DNA of 32,154 nucleotides from Chitinophagaceae bacterium (GCA_947452875.1 CANGEZ010000003.1:1-32154); one strand, 5' to 3'; shown: positions 1-8,089, numbered from the stretch's first letter. Numbers and translations are program-made. Notes: a model not told the origin generated them from the letters alone.

Positions 1-139
1 AAAACAAGATTTTTTAACCCTGACACACTTTATTGAGCACTACCATTCAAAAGAACCCTATAGTATTCTAAAATTATTATTATTGCATTACTAACTTGCT
101 TTTACATTAGGAATAATTATCCTTGTATAACAGAACAAA

Positions 140-1189
140 TTATTTATACATATTTAATACATTCTCTGCCATCCCCTTCACCTTCTCCGCCACTTCTTTC
201 GGTTTCACAACTTTCACCGAATCCCCAAATCTATAAATAAGCATATACAATTCCGGGCTTTCAAATAAATTCAAAGTCAATTTCAATTTCTTTTTGTCTT
301 TACTGTATTCAACTTGCTGAGACAAATGAAGCGGGTTTTTCTCAATAGATGAAAATTGTATGGGATTGTTGAATTCCAAAACTAATGTAATTGGTTTCTT
401 ATCATGCTCATGCCAGATGCCAATTGAATATTTGAAATAATCTTCTGTATTAAATTCGGGGTCCTTGAAATAAGGCTTATTACTATGGTCGATGGATTGG
501 ATATTGTCTAATGAAAACACATTGGTTTTTCTTTCATGGCTAGAGGTGTAGTCATAAGCAACCATATACCATTTGTTATTGAATTGTTTGATGATGTAAG
601 GGCATAGGTGCTTAGTTTTAACCACGCCATTATTATTTTGGTACACTATTTCCATGCACCATTCTTCACTGATAGATCTAAGTAATTGAGGAATCCACTT
701 TCTGCTGGATGGTTTTATTGGATTTTCAATTTGTATAAAGTCTTTGTTTTTTTTGTTGACAAATTTATCTGCAGTAATACTTTCATCAATTAACCTGTTT
801 ACAATGCTTTCAAATTGTTCGTGTAATTCAGTGCCTTGAAAAATATTAAATAAACTTCCGGCAAGCATCAAAAGATTTTGTTCGTCTTTATTTACGGTGT
901 CTCTGAAAATGCGAAAGCTATTGTCAGAATAATAATATCCTGTGGTTCTATTGTTGATTAATTTGAATCTCGTTCCCTTTTTTCGATTGATATTGTCAAT
1001 CTCTATTTTCAAGTCTCTGATGTCATTACTTAAACTGTCGTTAGTAATTGGACTTTGTAAATGACTGTTCAGTTTTCTTAATAAGTTCTCCCTGCTGAGG
1101 TACTCATATCTGTACAATAAATCGTCGATTATTTCCAGTCTTTCGTTATAGCGCTTGGGTGTTTCTCTTACTGTTTTTTTTGTTGCCAT
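140..1189 (-). CDS. WYL-domain transcriptional regulator (first of two)
   Basis: A 349-residue cytoplasmic regulator. Residues about 13-75 form a DeoR/HTH_11-like winged helix (NERLEIIDDLLYRYEYLSRE followed by an NDIRDLK recognition segment). Residues about 170-235 are a WYL domain: the FNNKWYMVAYD segment carries the W-Y-M version of the name-giving motif, and FSLDNIQSI follows. The C-terminal end (SVKVVKPKEVAEKVKGMAENV) is the WCX extension usual in this family. WYL domains sense nucleic acids or nucleotides, and the family includes activators of DNA-damage genes (PafBC, DriD) and repressors of phage-defence operons. The gene points out of the window and away from the helicase gene. A TATATTTG -7 box lies 20 bp before the start, without the shared palindrome seen at eight other promoters, so it is probably not a target of that system and may be its regulator. 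Family call firm; target inferred. Confidence 0.9.
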   Translation of the reverse strand: MATKKTVRETPKRYNERLEIIDDLLYRYEYLSRENLLRKLNSHLQSPITNDSLSNDIRDLKIEIDNINRKKGTRFKLINNRTTGYYYSDNSFRIFRDTVNKDEQNLLMLAGSLFNIFQGTELHEQFESIVNRLIDESITADKFVNKKNKDFIQIENPIKPSSRKWIPQLLRSISEEWCMEIVYQNNNGVVKTKHLCPYIIKQFNNKWYMVAYDYTSSHERKTNVFSLDNIQSIDHSNKPYFKDPEFNTEDYFKYSIGIWHEHDKKPITLVLEFNNPIQFSSIEKNPLHLSQQVEYSKDKKKLKLTLNLFESPELYMLIYRFGDSVKVVKPKEVAEKVKGMAENVLNMYK

Positions 1190-1208
1190 TATATATGAAT
1201 TACTATTT

Positions 1209-1216
1209 CAAATATA
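1209..1216 (-). promoter_or_regulatory. -7 box of the first WYL regulator gene
   Basis: TATATTTG on the minus strand, a full match to the Bacteroidota TAnnTTTG box, 20 bp before the ATG. No TTGTAA/TTACAA palindrome lies 10 bp upstream and no clear -33 TTTG is visible at normal spacing. Confidence 0.4.
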
Positions 1217-1247
1217 AACTTTGCATGATAATTATTAAAATATCAAT

Positions 1248-1370
1248 ATGGAAACAATTATTATCGTCAAACAAGAATGGAGCTCTTCAAATACTTTTTC
1301 ATATGATACTTATTTAAATAAAATTGGTCCTGCAAAAAAGAAAGCTTGGAATACTTTGTTGAACAGGTGA
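1248..1370 (+). CDS. possible small protein, 40 residues
   Basis: ATG-initiated frame of 40 codons (begins METIIIVKQEW, ends AWNTLLNR) between the divergent WYL gene and the convergent small membrane protein gene. The composition looks protein-like (mixed Trp, Lys, Glu, a basic KKK stretch) but nothing identifies it. It could be a short real gene or the first part of a truncated one, since the stop lies only 1 nt from the end of the opposing gene. Weakly supported. Confidence 0.22.
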   Translation: METIIIVKQEWSSSNTFSYDTYLNKIGPAKKKAWNTLLNR

Positions 1371-1371
1371 T

Positions 1372-1605
1372 TTATTTCTTCCACCATTCCTTTATTTCTT
1401 TCTTCAAAAAATTAATACTCAGATTTACCAGTATTACAATCAAAAGCCATTTTACAAACCACCAGATTTGTTTGAATGGAGGGATATCTCTCAGGAAAAA
1501 ACTTAAAACTAACAATGCACTTACAATAGCGTAAATAAAAACTATTAAGTATTCTCCAGCACTACCATGACCAAAGAAAAAAGGATCTGAAAATAATAAA
1601 TTCAT
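1372..1605 (-). CDS. small two-helix membrane protein
   Basis: 77 residues with two predicted transmembrane helices (about 18-38, EYLIVFIYAIVSALLVLSFF, and about 47-67, IWWFVKWLLIVILVNLSINF) and a basic tail KKEIKEWWKK. The loop between the helices reads R-D-x-P-P-x-x-x-IW, close to R-N-x-S-P-x-x-x-x-IW in the 70-residue protein at 12619-12831, so the two look like distant paralogues. Function unknown. Small membrane proteins of this build often act as membrane effectors or anchors in stress or defence loci, but nothing here proves it. A 14-bp palindrome TTTAGAATTCTAAA lies 10 bp upstream (1615-1628). Confidence 0.6.
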   Translation of the reverse strand: MNLLFSDPFFFGHGSAGEYLIVFIYAIVSALLVLSFFLRDIPPFKQIWWFVKWLLIVILVNLSINFLKKEIKEWWKK

Positions 1606-1614
1606 AATTGTTGA

Positions 1615-1628
1615 TTTAGAATTCTAAA
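1615..1628. promoter_or_regulatory. palindrome TTTAGAATTCTAAA before the small membrane protein gene
   Basis: Perfect 14-bp inverted repeat followed by a further half-site TTAGAATCC, in the divergent gap between the membrane protein and the helicase-nuclease. Possible operator; could be chance in AT-rich DNA. Confidence 0.3.
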
Positions 1629-1686
1629 TTAGAATCCTTGGTTGTATTCTACTTACAATTGAAAATGATTGAAAAAAAATCTCTCA

Positions 1687-1721
1687 TTGTACAAAGATTA
1701 CAATCTCCCTTCCCATATTTA
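1687..1721 (+). promoter_or_regulatory. shared palindrome/-7 promoter module, copy 1 (helicase-nuclease)
   Basis: TTGTAC-AAAGA-TTACAA at 1687-1703, 10 bp, then CATATTTA at 1714-1721 in the -7 position. The ATG of the helicase follows 15 bp later, which supports 1737 as the true start. One mismatch in the left half-site; two in the -7 box. Confidence 0.6.
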
Positions 1722-1736
1722 CACAAATTTTCAATT

Positions 1737-4679
1737 ATGTCTGATTCTCAATTTCATTTCAACAACGCCAAATCAAAATTGAATGTGGCTCAATTGCAAG
1801 CAGTCGAAACCATCGAAGGTCCTGTAATGGTACTCGCTGGTCCAGGTACGGGAAAGACGGAAGTATTAGCAACAAGAATCGGTCAAATCCTTACCGAGAC
1901 GGACATGCAGGCTTCCAATATTTTGTGTTTGACTTTTTCAAATGCAGGCGTGGAGTCGATGGAAAAAAGATTGGCGAAATTGTTGGGTAAGACAGGGGAG
2001 GAGATTGAAGTACATACTTATCATTCTTTTGCTCAGAAAATTATCAATGAAAACAACCAGACGTCAATTGAGAAATCACAGTTGATCACCGATTCACAAC
2101 GTTTCATGATTCTTGAAAAATTGTTTTCCAATCCGATTCTTGCAGGGAAATATTTTGATTTGAAGCCGGCGAATAAATCAAGACTGGTTTCAATGGCTTC
2201 ATTATTTAGTTTGTTTAAAAAAGAAGGGATTTGTGTTGACGATTTGCGTGATGCATCTCAACATGCTGTAAATAATTTACTGCCTTACGTTGAAAAGTTT
2301 TTAAAAAAGAACGGAGACTTAAATGCTGAAGGTAAAAAAATCGAAATTCAAATTCAAGAATTCACTGAGGCCGTTGCACCTATGTATGAGGCTTATCTTA
2401 ACATCATCAAGGAACGAAACAAATTGGAATACGATGATTTGCTCGACAAAGCCATTCAAATTCTATCGGATGATGAGAACATGCTTTTCAATTACCGCGA
2501 AAAATACCAATACATTTTAGTTGATGAATTTCAGGACACCAATAAAAAGCAATTGGATTTATTGGAAGTGTTGATAAGAGAAGTTGAGCAACCGAATTTA
2601 TTTATCGTTGGTGATGATGATCAATGCGTATATAAATTTCAGGGTGCCAATGCAGCCAACTTCAATTGGATATGCGAAATGCTTCCTGATATGCAGGTGA
2701 TTCTTCTTGAAAAAAATTACAGGAGCACACAGGCGATTTTAGATAGTTCGCATCAAGTGATCAGCAATAACAACAATCGACATGAACTGAAAACCGCTTC
2801 ATTACAAGCTTGTATCGTTTCTGAAGACAACCATCATCCCATTGTAAAGTCTTTCAAAGATGAAGACCAGGAAGCATTTGACATTGTTTCTGAAATAAAA
2901 AGATTGATAGAAGCTGGTCACGAAAACAGTACGATTACGGTATTGTACAGAAAGAACAAAGAAGCTGCTGTTATCAAAAAATGGCTCAATCATTTTGACA
3001 TTCCTTTTTCTGTAAACCAAACCAAAGGTGATTTGATGGATACGGAATTTGGAAAAAGACTGTATCAAATTTTACAGTTTATTAGATTGTATCAAAAAGA
3101 CAACAACGTCGCCATCGTGCATTTTCACAAACTTATGATGGAGCTGGGATTTACTAATTCATTGTTGTATACTTTTCTTTATCACAAACAACACGTAGAT
3201 AGGAGTTTGAGCTATTTTGATTGGCTACAATCTTTGCAGGAAGATGATTTGAATAAAAATACAATCAATGTGTTTAGTCAGTTGATGCTTTTACACGAGC
3301 AAGGAGATAAAACATTGACGGCTGAATTTTTAGAAAGTCTGTATGAATTGGCAACTACTAATCTTATTGTTGGTGAAAATATTTCAAACGCTTGGGATGA
3401 ATTTGTGAATGAGTTCTCAGCCACAACCAATTTGAATACACCGATTTCATTGGCGAACATGATGTTTTACCATCACATTTATGATTTGTCGATTGATTAT
3501 AGATTAACCGACAAGATTAGTTCTGGTGTGATATTGTCTACTATACATTCCAGTAAAGGATTGGAATATGATGTAGTTTTTATCAAAGGCTGTCAGAATA
3601 AAAACTGGGAAGATACCGGTGATTCAAGAGGTGGCATCACTGTGCCGAGAGTTTTGAACCAAATTATCAGACAAGATAATGATGATATTGAAGATTTAAG
3701 AAGAGTTTTCTATGTTGGCTTAACCAGAGCAAAATGTAGATTGTACATCAGCTTTTGCAAAGATGAAACGTTGAAATATCCTTCCATCGCCTCAACTTTA
3801 TTGGCGCCGTTTTTTGAATCAGAAAATATCATCGTTGAAGACATTCCATTGATTGAACTACCTTCTCTTGAAGATGATTTGATTTCCTTAGAAACTTCAG
3901 AACCTTTAATGGAGTTGATTCGTTACAGAGTATCACAGTTTGCGATTTCGACAAGCAGTACTTACAATTGGTTGCAGTGTCAAAACAAATTCTTCTTCAC
4001 CAATATCTGCAAGATTCAAGATGAAGGTAATGAAGCGATGAGTTTTGGGAGCATGGTGCATGAAGTGTTAGAAGAGATTGCAAAAGATATTTCTATTCAG
4101 CGTGATGCGGTAAGAATTCAATCACTTGTTGATCGTGTGTTCTTGTCTTATAAATATCAGTTTCATCCTTTACATCAAACCGGTTACAGACAAGCTGCCA
4201 AATCTGTGGTCATTAATTATTTGAATGAAAAGCCATTTACAAAGACACCCGATGAAGTAGAAAAATATTTAGCTCATACTATGGATAATGGTGTGAAGTT
4301 GAGCGGCGTTTTAGATAGGCTAGAATTTCATGTAGACACCGCAAAGGTTATTGATTATAAATCCGGAAAATATTATGCCAACAATGAAATTTTCTCGAGC
4401 AGTCTAGAACCCGGTAGCGGATATTGGAGGCAGGGGATGATGTATAATTATCTTATAAATGGGGTTTATGGGAATAAATACAAAGTTGATTTTGCATTTC
4501 ATTATGTAGAGGAAAAAGATGAAAAGAATAGAGTAAAACCATTTACCTATGAACCGAATCCTGGTTATGAAGAATGGTTATTAAAAATCTGGAACCAGAT
4601 TCAGGAGATGAAATTTAATAGGAGTTGTGTTGATGAGGGATGTGTGTATTGTAGAGAGAAGTTGTCTACTAAACAATAA
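1737..4679 (+). CDS. UvrD/Rep-family DNA helicase fused to a PD-(D/E)XK nuclease
   Basis: 980 residues from the ATG at 1737. An in-frame start at 1638 would put the promoter module inside the gene and adds no conserved sequence. Superfamily 1 helicase motifs appear in order: Walker A AGPGTGKT (34-41), motif II DEFQDTN (263-269), GDDDQ (292-296), EKNYRST, STIHSSKGLEYDVV, and motif VI RRVFYVGLTRAK. The C-terminal third is a RecB/AddB-like nuclease: H775, D860 in GVLDRLEF, and D873-Y874-K875. C748 plus C964-x4-C969-x2-C972 match the four-cysteine iron-sulphur staple of AddB-type nucleases. Expected role: ATP-driven unwinding and cutting of DNA in repair or in attack on foreign DNA. It stands alone, with no AddA/RecC-type partner nearby. 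The shared promoter module places it in the same regulon as the genes to its right. Confidence 0.88.
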   Translation: MSDSQFHFNNAKSKLNVAQLQAVETIEGPVMVLAGPGTGKTEVLATRIGQILTETDMQASNILCLTFSNAGVESMEKRLAKLLGKTGEEIEVHTYHSFAQKIINENNQTSIEKSQLITDSQRFMILEKLFSNPILAGKYFDLKPANKSRLVSMASLFSLFKKEGICVDDLRDASQHAVNNLLPYVEKFLKKNGDLNAEGKKIEIQIQEFTEAVAPMYEAYLNIIKERNKLEYDDLLDKAIQILSDDENMLFNYREKYQYILVDEFQDTNKKQLDLLEVLIREVEQPNLFIVGDDDQCVYKFQGANAANFNWICEMLPDMQVILLEKNYRSTQAILDSSHQVISNNNNRHELKTASLQACIVSEDNHHPIVKSFKDEDQEAFDIVSEIKRLIEAGHENSTITVLYRKNKEAAVIKKWLNHFDIPFSVNQTKGDLMDTEFGKRLYQILQFIRLYQKDNNVAIVHFHKLMMELGFTNSLLYTFLYHKQHVDRSLSYFDWLQSLQEDDLNKNTINVFSQLMLLHEQGDKTLTAEFLESLYELATTNLIVGENISNAWDEFVNEFSATTNLNTPISLANMMFYHHIYDLSIDYRLTDKISSGVILSTIHSSKGLEYDVVFIKGCQNKNWEDTGDSRGGITVPRVLNQIIRQDNDDIEDLRRVFYVGLTRAKCRLYISFCKDETLKYPSIASTLLAPFFESENIIVEDIPLIELPSLEDDLISLETSEPLMELIRYRVSQFAISTSSTYNWLQCQNKFFFTNICKIQDEGNEAMSFGSMVHEVLEEIAKDISIQRDAVRIQSLVDRVFLSYKYQFHPLHQTGYRQAAKSVVINYLNEKPFTKTPDEVEKYLAHTMDNGVKLSGVLDRLEFHVDTAKVIDYKSGKYYANNEIFSSSLEPGSGYWRQGMMYNYLINGVYGNKYKVDFAFHYVEEKDEKNRVKPFTYEPNPGYEEWLLKIWNQIQEMKFNRSCVDEGCVYCREKLSTKQ

Positions 4680-4692
4680 TTTATCTATCTTT

Positions 4693-4714
4693 GATAGTAT
4701 CATTTGATACTATC
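4693..4714. promoter_or_regulatory. operator-like palindrome in front of the first fic gene
   Basis: Perfect inverted repeat: 10-bp arms GATAGTATCA and its reverse complement around TT, ending 1 bp before the TTG start at 4716. The Fic protein has a C-terminal winged helix, so autorepression at this site is a reasonable inference. The sequence is unrelated to the TTGTAA/TTACAA module. Confidence 0.55.
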
Positions 4715-4715
4715 A

Positions 4716-5669
4716 TTGAAGCCTCCATACGACATATCATCCCGGATTTTGCAACTGATCAGCTCTATTTCTATTAAGTTAGGAGAGGTGAATGCCAATT
4801 TTCTGAACAGACAAACACCATTGCTGAGAAAACAAAATCGAATCAAAACCATTCATGCTTCTTTGAGTATTGAGGGCAATACACTTAGTGAAGAACAAAT
4901 TACTGCCATTATCGAAAAGAAGCGAGTTGTAGGTCCGCAAAAAGATATTTTGGAAGTGCTTAATGCAGCCAAAGTATATGAGAACTTAAAATCATACAAT
5001 CCTAATGCTGTAAAATCATTTCTTAGTGCACATAAAACATTGATGTCCGGACTAATTGAAAGTTCAGGCAAATTCAGAAGCAAAGGTGCCGGTATTGTAA
5101 AGGGCTCTAAAATCACACATATTGCACCACATTATCAAAATGCTCCTGGCTTGATAAATGATCTTTTTGATTATCTTAAAAAGGATGACGATTTATTGCT
5201 GATAAAAAGTTGTGTTTTTCATTATGAAATGGAATTCATTCATCCATTTGCCGATGGTAACGGAAGGATGGGACGTTTATGGCAAACTTTGATTTTACAA
5301 AAAGCGTTTCCAGTTTTTGAATTCCTTCCATTAGAAACAATTGTTCGGGATACTCAAAAAGAATATTACGAGTCTTTATCTAAAAGTGATAAGAAAGGAA
5401 ACTCTACTCCGTTTATTGAATACATGCTAGATGTCATTGATAAATCACTAGATGATTTGTTGAATTACAATAACAGAGTGATGACCGACTTGCAACGCAT
5501 TGAATATTTTATACACCTTGGCAAAAAAGAATTCTCAAGAAAAGATTACATGGGCGTATTTAAGAATCTTTCATCTGCTACTGCCAGTAGAGATTTGCAG
5601 AAAGGAACTGAGATGAAGTTGTTTAAAAAAGAAGGGGAGAGAAATAAGGCTAGGTATTTAGTAGTGTAA
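4716..5669 (+). CDS. Fic-domain protein with C-terminal winged helix (first of two)
   Basis: 317 residues from a TTG at 4716 (MKPPYDISSR); the upstream TTG at 4704 lies inside the palindrome and is less likely. The Fic core motif HPFADGNGRMGR (176-187) is intact, so AMP or other nucleotide transfer to a protein target is expected. The inhibitory segment S49-x3-E53-G54 precedes the core, as in class II Fic proteins whose glutamate occupies the nucleotide site. The last ~60 residues (RIEYFIHLGKKEFSRKDYM onward) look like a winged helix. The gene begins 36 nt after the helicase stop but has its own operator. It ends 1 nt from the convergent caspase-like gene. Biological target unknown. Confidence 0.88.
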   Translation: MKPPYDISSRILQLISSISIKLGEVNANFLNRQTPLLRKQNRIKTIHASLSIEGNTLSEEQITAIIEKKRVVGPQKDILEVLNAAKVYENLKSYNPNAVKSFLSAHKTLMSGLIESSGKFRSKGAGIVKGSKITHIAPHYQNAPGLINDLFDYLKKDDDLLLIKSCVFHYEMEFIHPFADGNGRMGRLWQTLILQKAFPVFEFLPLETIVRDTQKEYYESLSKSDKKGNSTPFIEYMLDVIDKSLDDLLNYNNRVMTDLQRIEYFIHLGKKEFSRKDYMGVFKNLSSATASRDLQKGTEMKLFKKEGERNKARYLVV

Positions 5670-5670
5670 C

Positions 5671-6216
5671 TTACATCCGCGAAATCTTCTCAACATTAAA
5701 CCTCGCAATCGGATTGATTGCCGCTAACTCCCCATAAAATTTAATCACATTGTGATAAATAATATCACTGGAATAATTCGCATGTTCTGAAACAATCTCA
5801 CTGAATTTATCATTCGACTCATTGATGATTTCTTCTTTTACATCATAATCATACATCCAGGCTTCGGGTAATTCGGAAATGAACATGCCAGAAAAGAAAC
5901 CATTTAATTGATGCGTTTCAACAAACTTATTGGCATGGCACCAAATGAAGATATTGTCTTTATTTTTTAATGCCGGAACAAAACTATGATCAACTATATA
6001 GGATAGTTGTTCTTCATCTTCAAACTGTCCGACAGCGAATAATCCTTCTGGTGAGCCATGTCCCATCATCATAATGCGATCATGTTCGTGGACTAATTGT
6101 AATAATTCGGCTTTGGTAATATCTCCGGTTATCAAAGTGCTATTTAGTACGTTTTTATAAATAGGTTTTAAAAAATCGGTTGAAGCGTCTGTGGGATGGA
6201 TGATGAGCGTTTTCAT
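5671..6216 (-). CDS. caspase-like (clan CD) protein, candidate cysteine protease
   Basis: 181 residues, no signal peptide. Not recognised as a named family, but it shows the layout of caspase/CHAT-type proteases: a hydrophobic strand and His-Gly (RIMMMGHGSPEGLF, H53), then 40 residues later a hydrophobic strand ending in Cys (NIFIWCHAN, C93). In caspases the same pattern reads SHGEEG and IIQACRG with similar spacing. The remaining ~85 residues have no recognisable motif. If catalytic, this would be a single-domain cytosolic protease without a visible sensor, perhaps an effector. A non-catalytic relative remains possible. Its promoter is one of the eight shared modules (palindrome 36 bp before the ATG), linking it to the NADAR and helicase genes. 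Confidence 0.55.
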   Translation of the reverse strand: MKTLIIHPTDASTDFLKPIYKNVLNSTLITGDITKAELLQLVHEHDRIMMMGHGSPEGLFAVGQFEDEEQLSYIVDHSFVPALKNKDNIFIWCHANKFVETHQLNGFFSGMFISELPEAWMYDYDVKEEIINESNDKFSEIVSEHANYSSDIIYHNVIKFYGELAAINPIARFNVEKISRM

Positions 6217-6233
6217 TTTTTTAAAGTTTGTTT

Positions 6234-6268
6234 TAAAACTATGTGTGATTATAGTATCCTTTTTACAA
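6234..6268 (-). promoter_or_regulatory. shared palindrome/-7 promoter module, copy 2 (caspase-like gene)
   Basis: On the minus strand: TTGTAA-AAAGG-ATACTA (6268-6252), 10 bp, then TAGTTTTA (6241-6234); ATG at 6216. The promoter-proximal half-site is degenerate, so this is the weakest palindrome, but the 10-bp spacing holds. Confidence 0.5.
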
Positions 6269-6280
6269 TTAAATAAATCA

Positions 6281-6592
6281 CTAACAGTTGACGCCTTTTA
6301 TTTTGTAACCCCAATCACTCATCATGGGTCCCAATTCATTTTTCTTTTCTCTTAAAAAAGTTTTCAGATTTTGAATCATCAATTCGGTTTCTTCCGGTGA
6401 ATTGTATTCAACAGGTTTAGCTTCAAACTTCATTCCCAGCTTGACAAGAGCAGATTTTTTAATGAGGTAGAATTTCTCCTCTCCAAATTTTATGTACTCA
6501 CTATCATTCACCTGGTTGATGTAATAATAACGAGATAGTTTGATCACTTTGAAATTCTTAAATGGAATGATTTTTATTTTTTGTTTCTTCAT
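6281..6592 (-). CDS. hypothetical protein in the NADAR operon
   Basis: 103 residues from the ATG at 6592 (MKKQKIKIIPFKNF). A longer in-frame version would overlap the NADAR gene and start from a weak codon. It follows the NADAR stop by 22 nt on the same strand with no promoter between, so the two are probably cotranscribed. The protein is basic at the N-terminus, has a Tyr/Lys-rich strand-like middle (SRYYYINQVNDSEYIKFGEEKFYLI) and an acidic helix-like C-terminal part. No recognisable domain. A partner or modulator of the NADAR enzyme is possible but unproven. Confidence 0.6.
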   Translation of the reverse strand: MKKQKIKIIPFKNFKVIKLSRYYYINQVNDSEYIKFGEEKFYLIKKSALVKLGMKFEAKPVEYNSPEETELMIQNLKTFLREKKNELGPMMSDWGYKIKGVNC

Positions 6593-6614
6593 GATTTTAA
6601 ATTTAGGCCCCGAG

Positions 6615-7217
6615 TTATCGGGACAAGTTTTTAACTTCTCTGATTTGTTCACCTAATAATTTGAATTCGTTGATCTCAAGTGGAGAGACTTTCAATAAAC
6701 TCATTTTTCCTTTGTTTTCTCTGTAGTATTCCCTTAAATCCATCAATAATCTTCCCAACACATTTTCTCCTGTAACAATATTTTCATTTCCTTTTTCTCT
6801 CACACAACCCCAGAAACGATCACTGTTACTGATTTCTACAATTTCTTTATTACCTGTTCTGTCCAATAAACCTCCAAACAGAAGAGGATGTGAACATAAT
6901 TTTACTTTCAAACACCAGTACATCAAATCAACTTTTATTTCATCAAAATCATCCCTTGTAAATTCTTTTCTGTATTTCTTCGAAACCATTTTTGAACCTT
7001 TCGGACTCTTATTTTCTAAAATCTCCCTTTGAATATCAGGATGTGAAGTAAAACGTAAACACTGATACAATGATTCACTACTTCTTACCAAAATATCATT
7101 TACATGTAAATGAAAATATTTACCTGACATGTTTGATAACCCACCGAAAGGTTCATCGACTTTGTAAAATGAGATGACTTGAGTTAAATCATACTTTTGA
7201 AGTGTTGTTGTTTCCAT
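6615..7217 (-). CDS. NADAR (YbiA/DUF1768) family protein
   Basis: 200 residues. The core shows the family's ordered motifs: F-GGLSNMSGKYF (24-35), the SSESLYQCLRF helix (46-56) with its conserved Glu, a K-rich segment, MYWCLKVKL (99-107), LLDRTGNKEIVEIS (118-130), DRFWGC (133-138) and the glycine-rich G-x-N-x-LGRLLMDLR (150-162). NADAR proteins hydrolyse N-glycosidic bonds; YbiA-type members act on riboflavin-pathway intermediates, others remove ADP-ribose from guanine in nucleic acid. Here the neighbours (ADP-ribosylglycohydrolase, possible ADP-ribosyltransferase-fold protein) favour the ADP-ribose role; this is inference from context. It heads a two-gene operon behind a strong copy of the shared promoter module. 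Confidence 0.85.
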   Translation of the reverse strand: METTTLQKYDLTQVISFYKVDEPFGGLSNMSGKYFHLHVNDILVRSSESLYQCLRFTSHPDIQREILENKSPKGSKMVSKKYRKEFTRDDFDEIKVDLMYWCLKVKLCSHPLLFGGLLDRTGNKEIVEISNSDRFWGCVREKGNENIVTGENVLGRLLMDLREYYRENKGKMSLLKVSPLEINEFKLLGEQIREVKNLSR

Positions 7218-7236
7218 ATTTTTATTTTTAGAAAAA

Positions 7237-7271
7237 CAAATATGGTTGTAGTGATTGTAATCTTTTTACAT
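7237..7271 (-). promoter_or_regulatory. shared palindrome/-7 promoter module, copy 3 (NADAR operon)
   Basis: Minus strand: ATGTAA-AAAGA-TTACAA (7271-7255), 10 bp, then CATATTTG (7244-7237); ATG at 7217. The right half-site is perfect; the -7 box matches TAnnTTTG at five of six fixed positions. Confidence 0.65.
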
Positions 7272-7282
7272 CGCCTAAAAAA

Positions 7283-7864
7283 TTATCCTGACATACCCCA
7301 TTTATTTTTAATGATTCTATTTATGTCATCAACAGGATTGAGTTTGAAATTTATTTTTGGTTTTTCATAACTGAAGAAACAAAAATCTCTTACATCAAAA
7401 GTGAATAATTTCAATGCACTTGGGTGTATGGTATTCTCGCAATACAAATAATCTGCAGCGTATACGCCATGGACATTGGCATCATTAATCAAATTAGGAT
7501 CTAAATACCAGGTATTGTTTATCAATGAAGTATCAATCCTCCACACATCAAATTCATAAATAAATCTGAGGTATTCATAATTATCCAATCCATAACTATC
7601 AAAACAGATAGGCCATAAACCGGTTAATTTATGTATCTGATTGTTTGCCCACACACCTCCTAAACCTTTATCTTTCCCACAAATTCCATCAAAAACAAAA
7701 CTCAGTCTTTTTAAAAATATTTCTTCATCCGTCTGGTTTACATTTCCGACATAATTCAGATGATACAAATACCGATCAGGTCTGTATTTTTTCCATTCTG
7801 TTTTAGGAGTGCTGATAGTGTGTCTTCTTTTCCGCTTGATTGGGCAATAAGGAGTCGATTTCAT
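7283..7864 (-). CDS. unknown protein, possible ADP-ribosyltransferase-like fold
   Basis: 193 residues with a basic N-terminus (KRKRRH). Not identified by name. The order of its motifs resembles ADP-ribosyltransferase-fold proteins: YLYHLN (32-37, compare the NAD-contacting YHxT strand), GLGGVWANNQ (67-76, compare the GLWAS-type turn), FIYEFDVWRIDTSLIN (101-116), and YCENTIHPSALKLFTFD (141-157), where E143 followed by I-H-P sits where these enzymes carry their catalytic Glu and the I-x-P strand. H35 and E143 would be the key residues. Nearby NADAR and ADP-ribosylglycohydrolase genes with the same promoter module fit an ADP-ribose theme. The fold call is inference from pattern and context only. 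The leader is longer than at the other module genes (74 nt from -7 box to ATG). Confidence 0.5.
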   Translation of the reverse strand: MKSTPYCPIKRKRRHTISTPKTEWKKYRPDRYLYHLNYVGNVNQTDEEIFLKRLSFVFDGICGKDKGLGGVWANNQIHKLTGLWPICFDSYGLDNYEYLRFIYEFDVWRIDTSLINNTWYLDPNLINDANVHGVYAADYLYCENTIHPSALKLFTFDVRDFCFFSYEKPKINFKLNPVDDINRIIKNKWGMSG

Positions 7865-7938
7865 TTTTAATGAATTTTATTAAACTTTGAAATCGATGAA
7901 AAAGATTAGGAGGAAGTCATATTGTTGCTTTGATAAAA

Positions 7939-7973
7939 CAAATGTCTGAATCCAAATTGTAATGTATTTACAA
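7939..7973 (-). promoter_or_regulatory. shared palindrome/-7 promoter module, copy 4 (ART-like gene)
   Basis: Minus strand: TTGTAA-ATACA-TTACAA (7973-7957), a perfect pair of half-sites, 10 bp, then GACATTTG (7946-7939). The ATG at 7864 is 74 bp further on. Confidence 0.6.
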
Positions 7974-8089
7974 TGAAGAAAATATTTTTAAATATAATGC
8001 TTGTTTGTTTTCATTCAATTATGTTCAATAAATGGCTTAATGTGTTTTATTTTCTTTCCGAAAAAATCTAAGTTTTCTCTAAATTTCTT

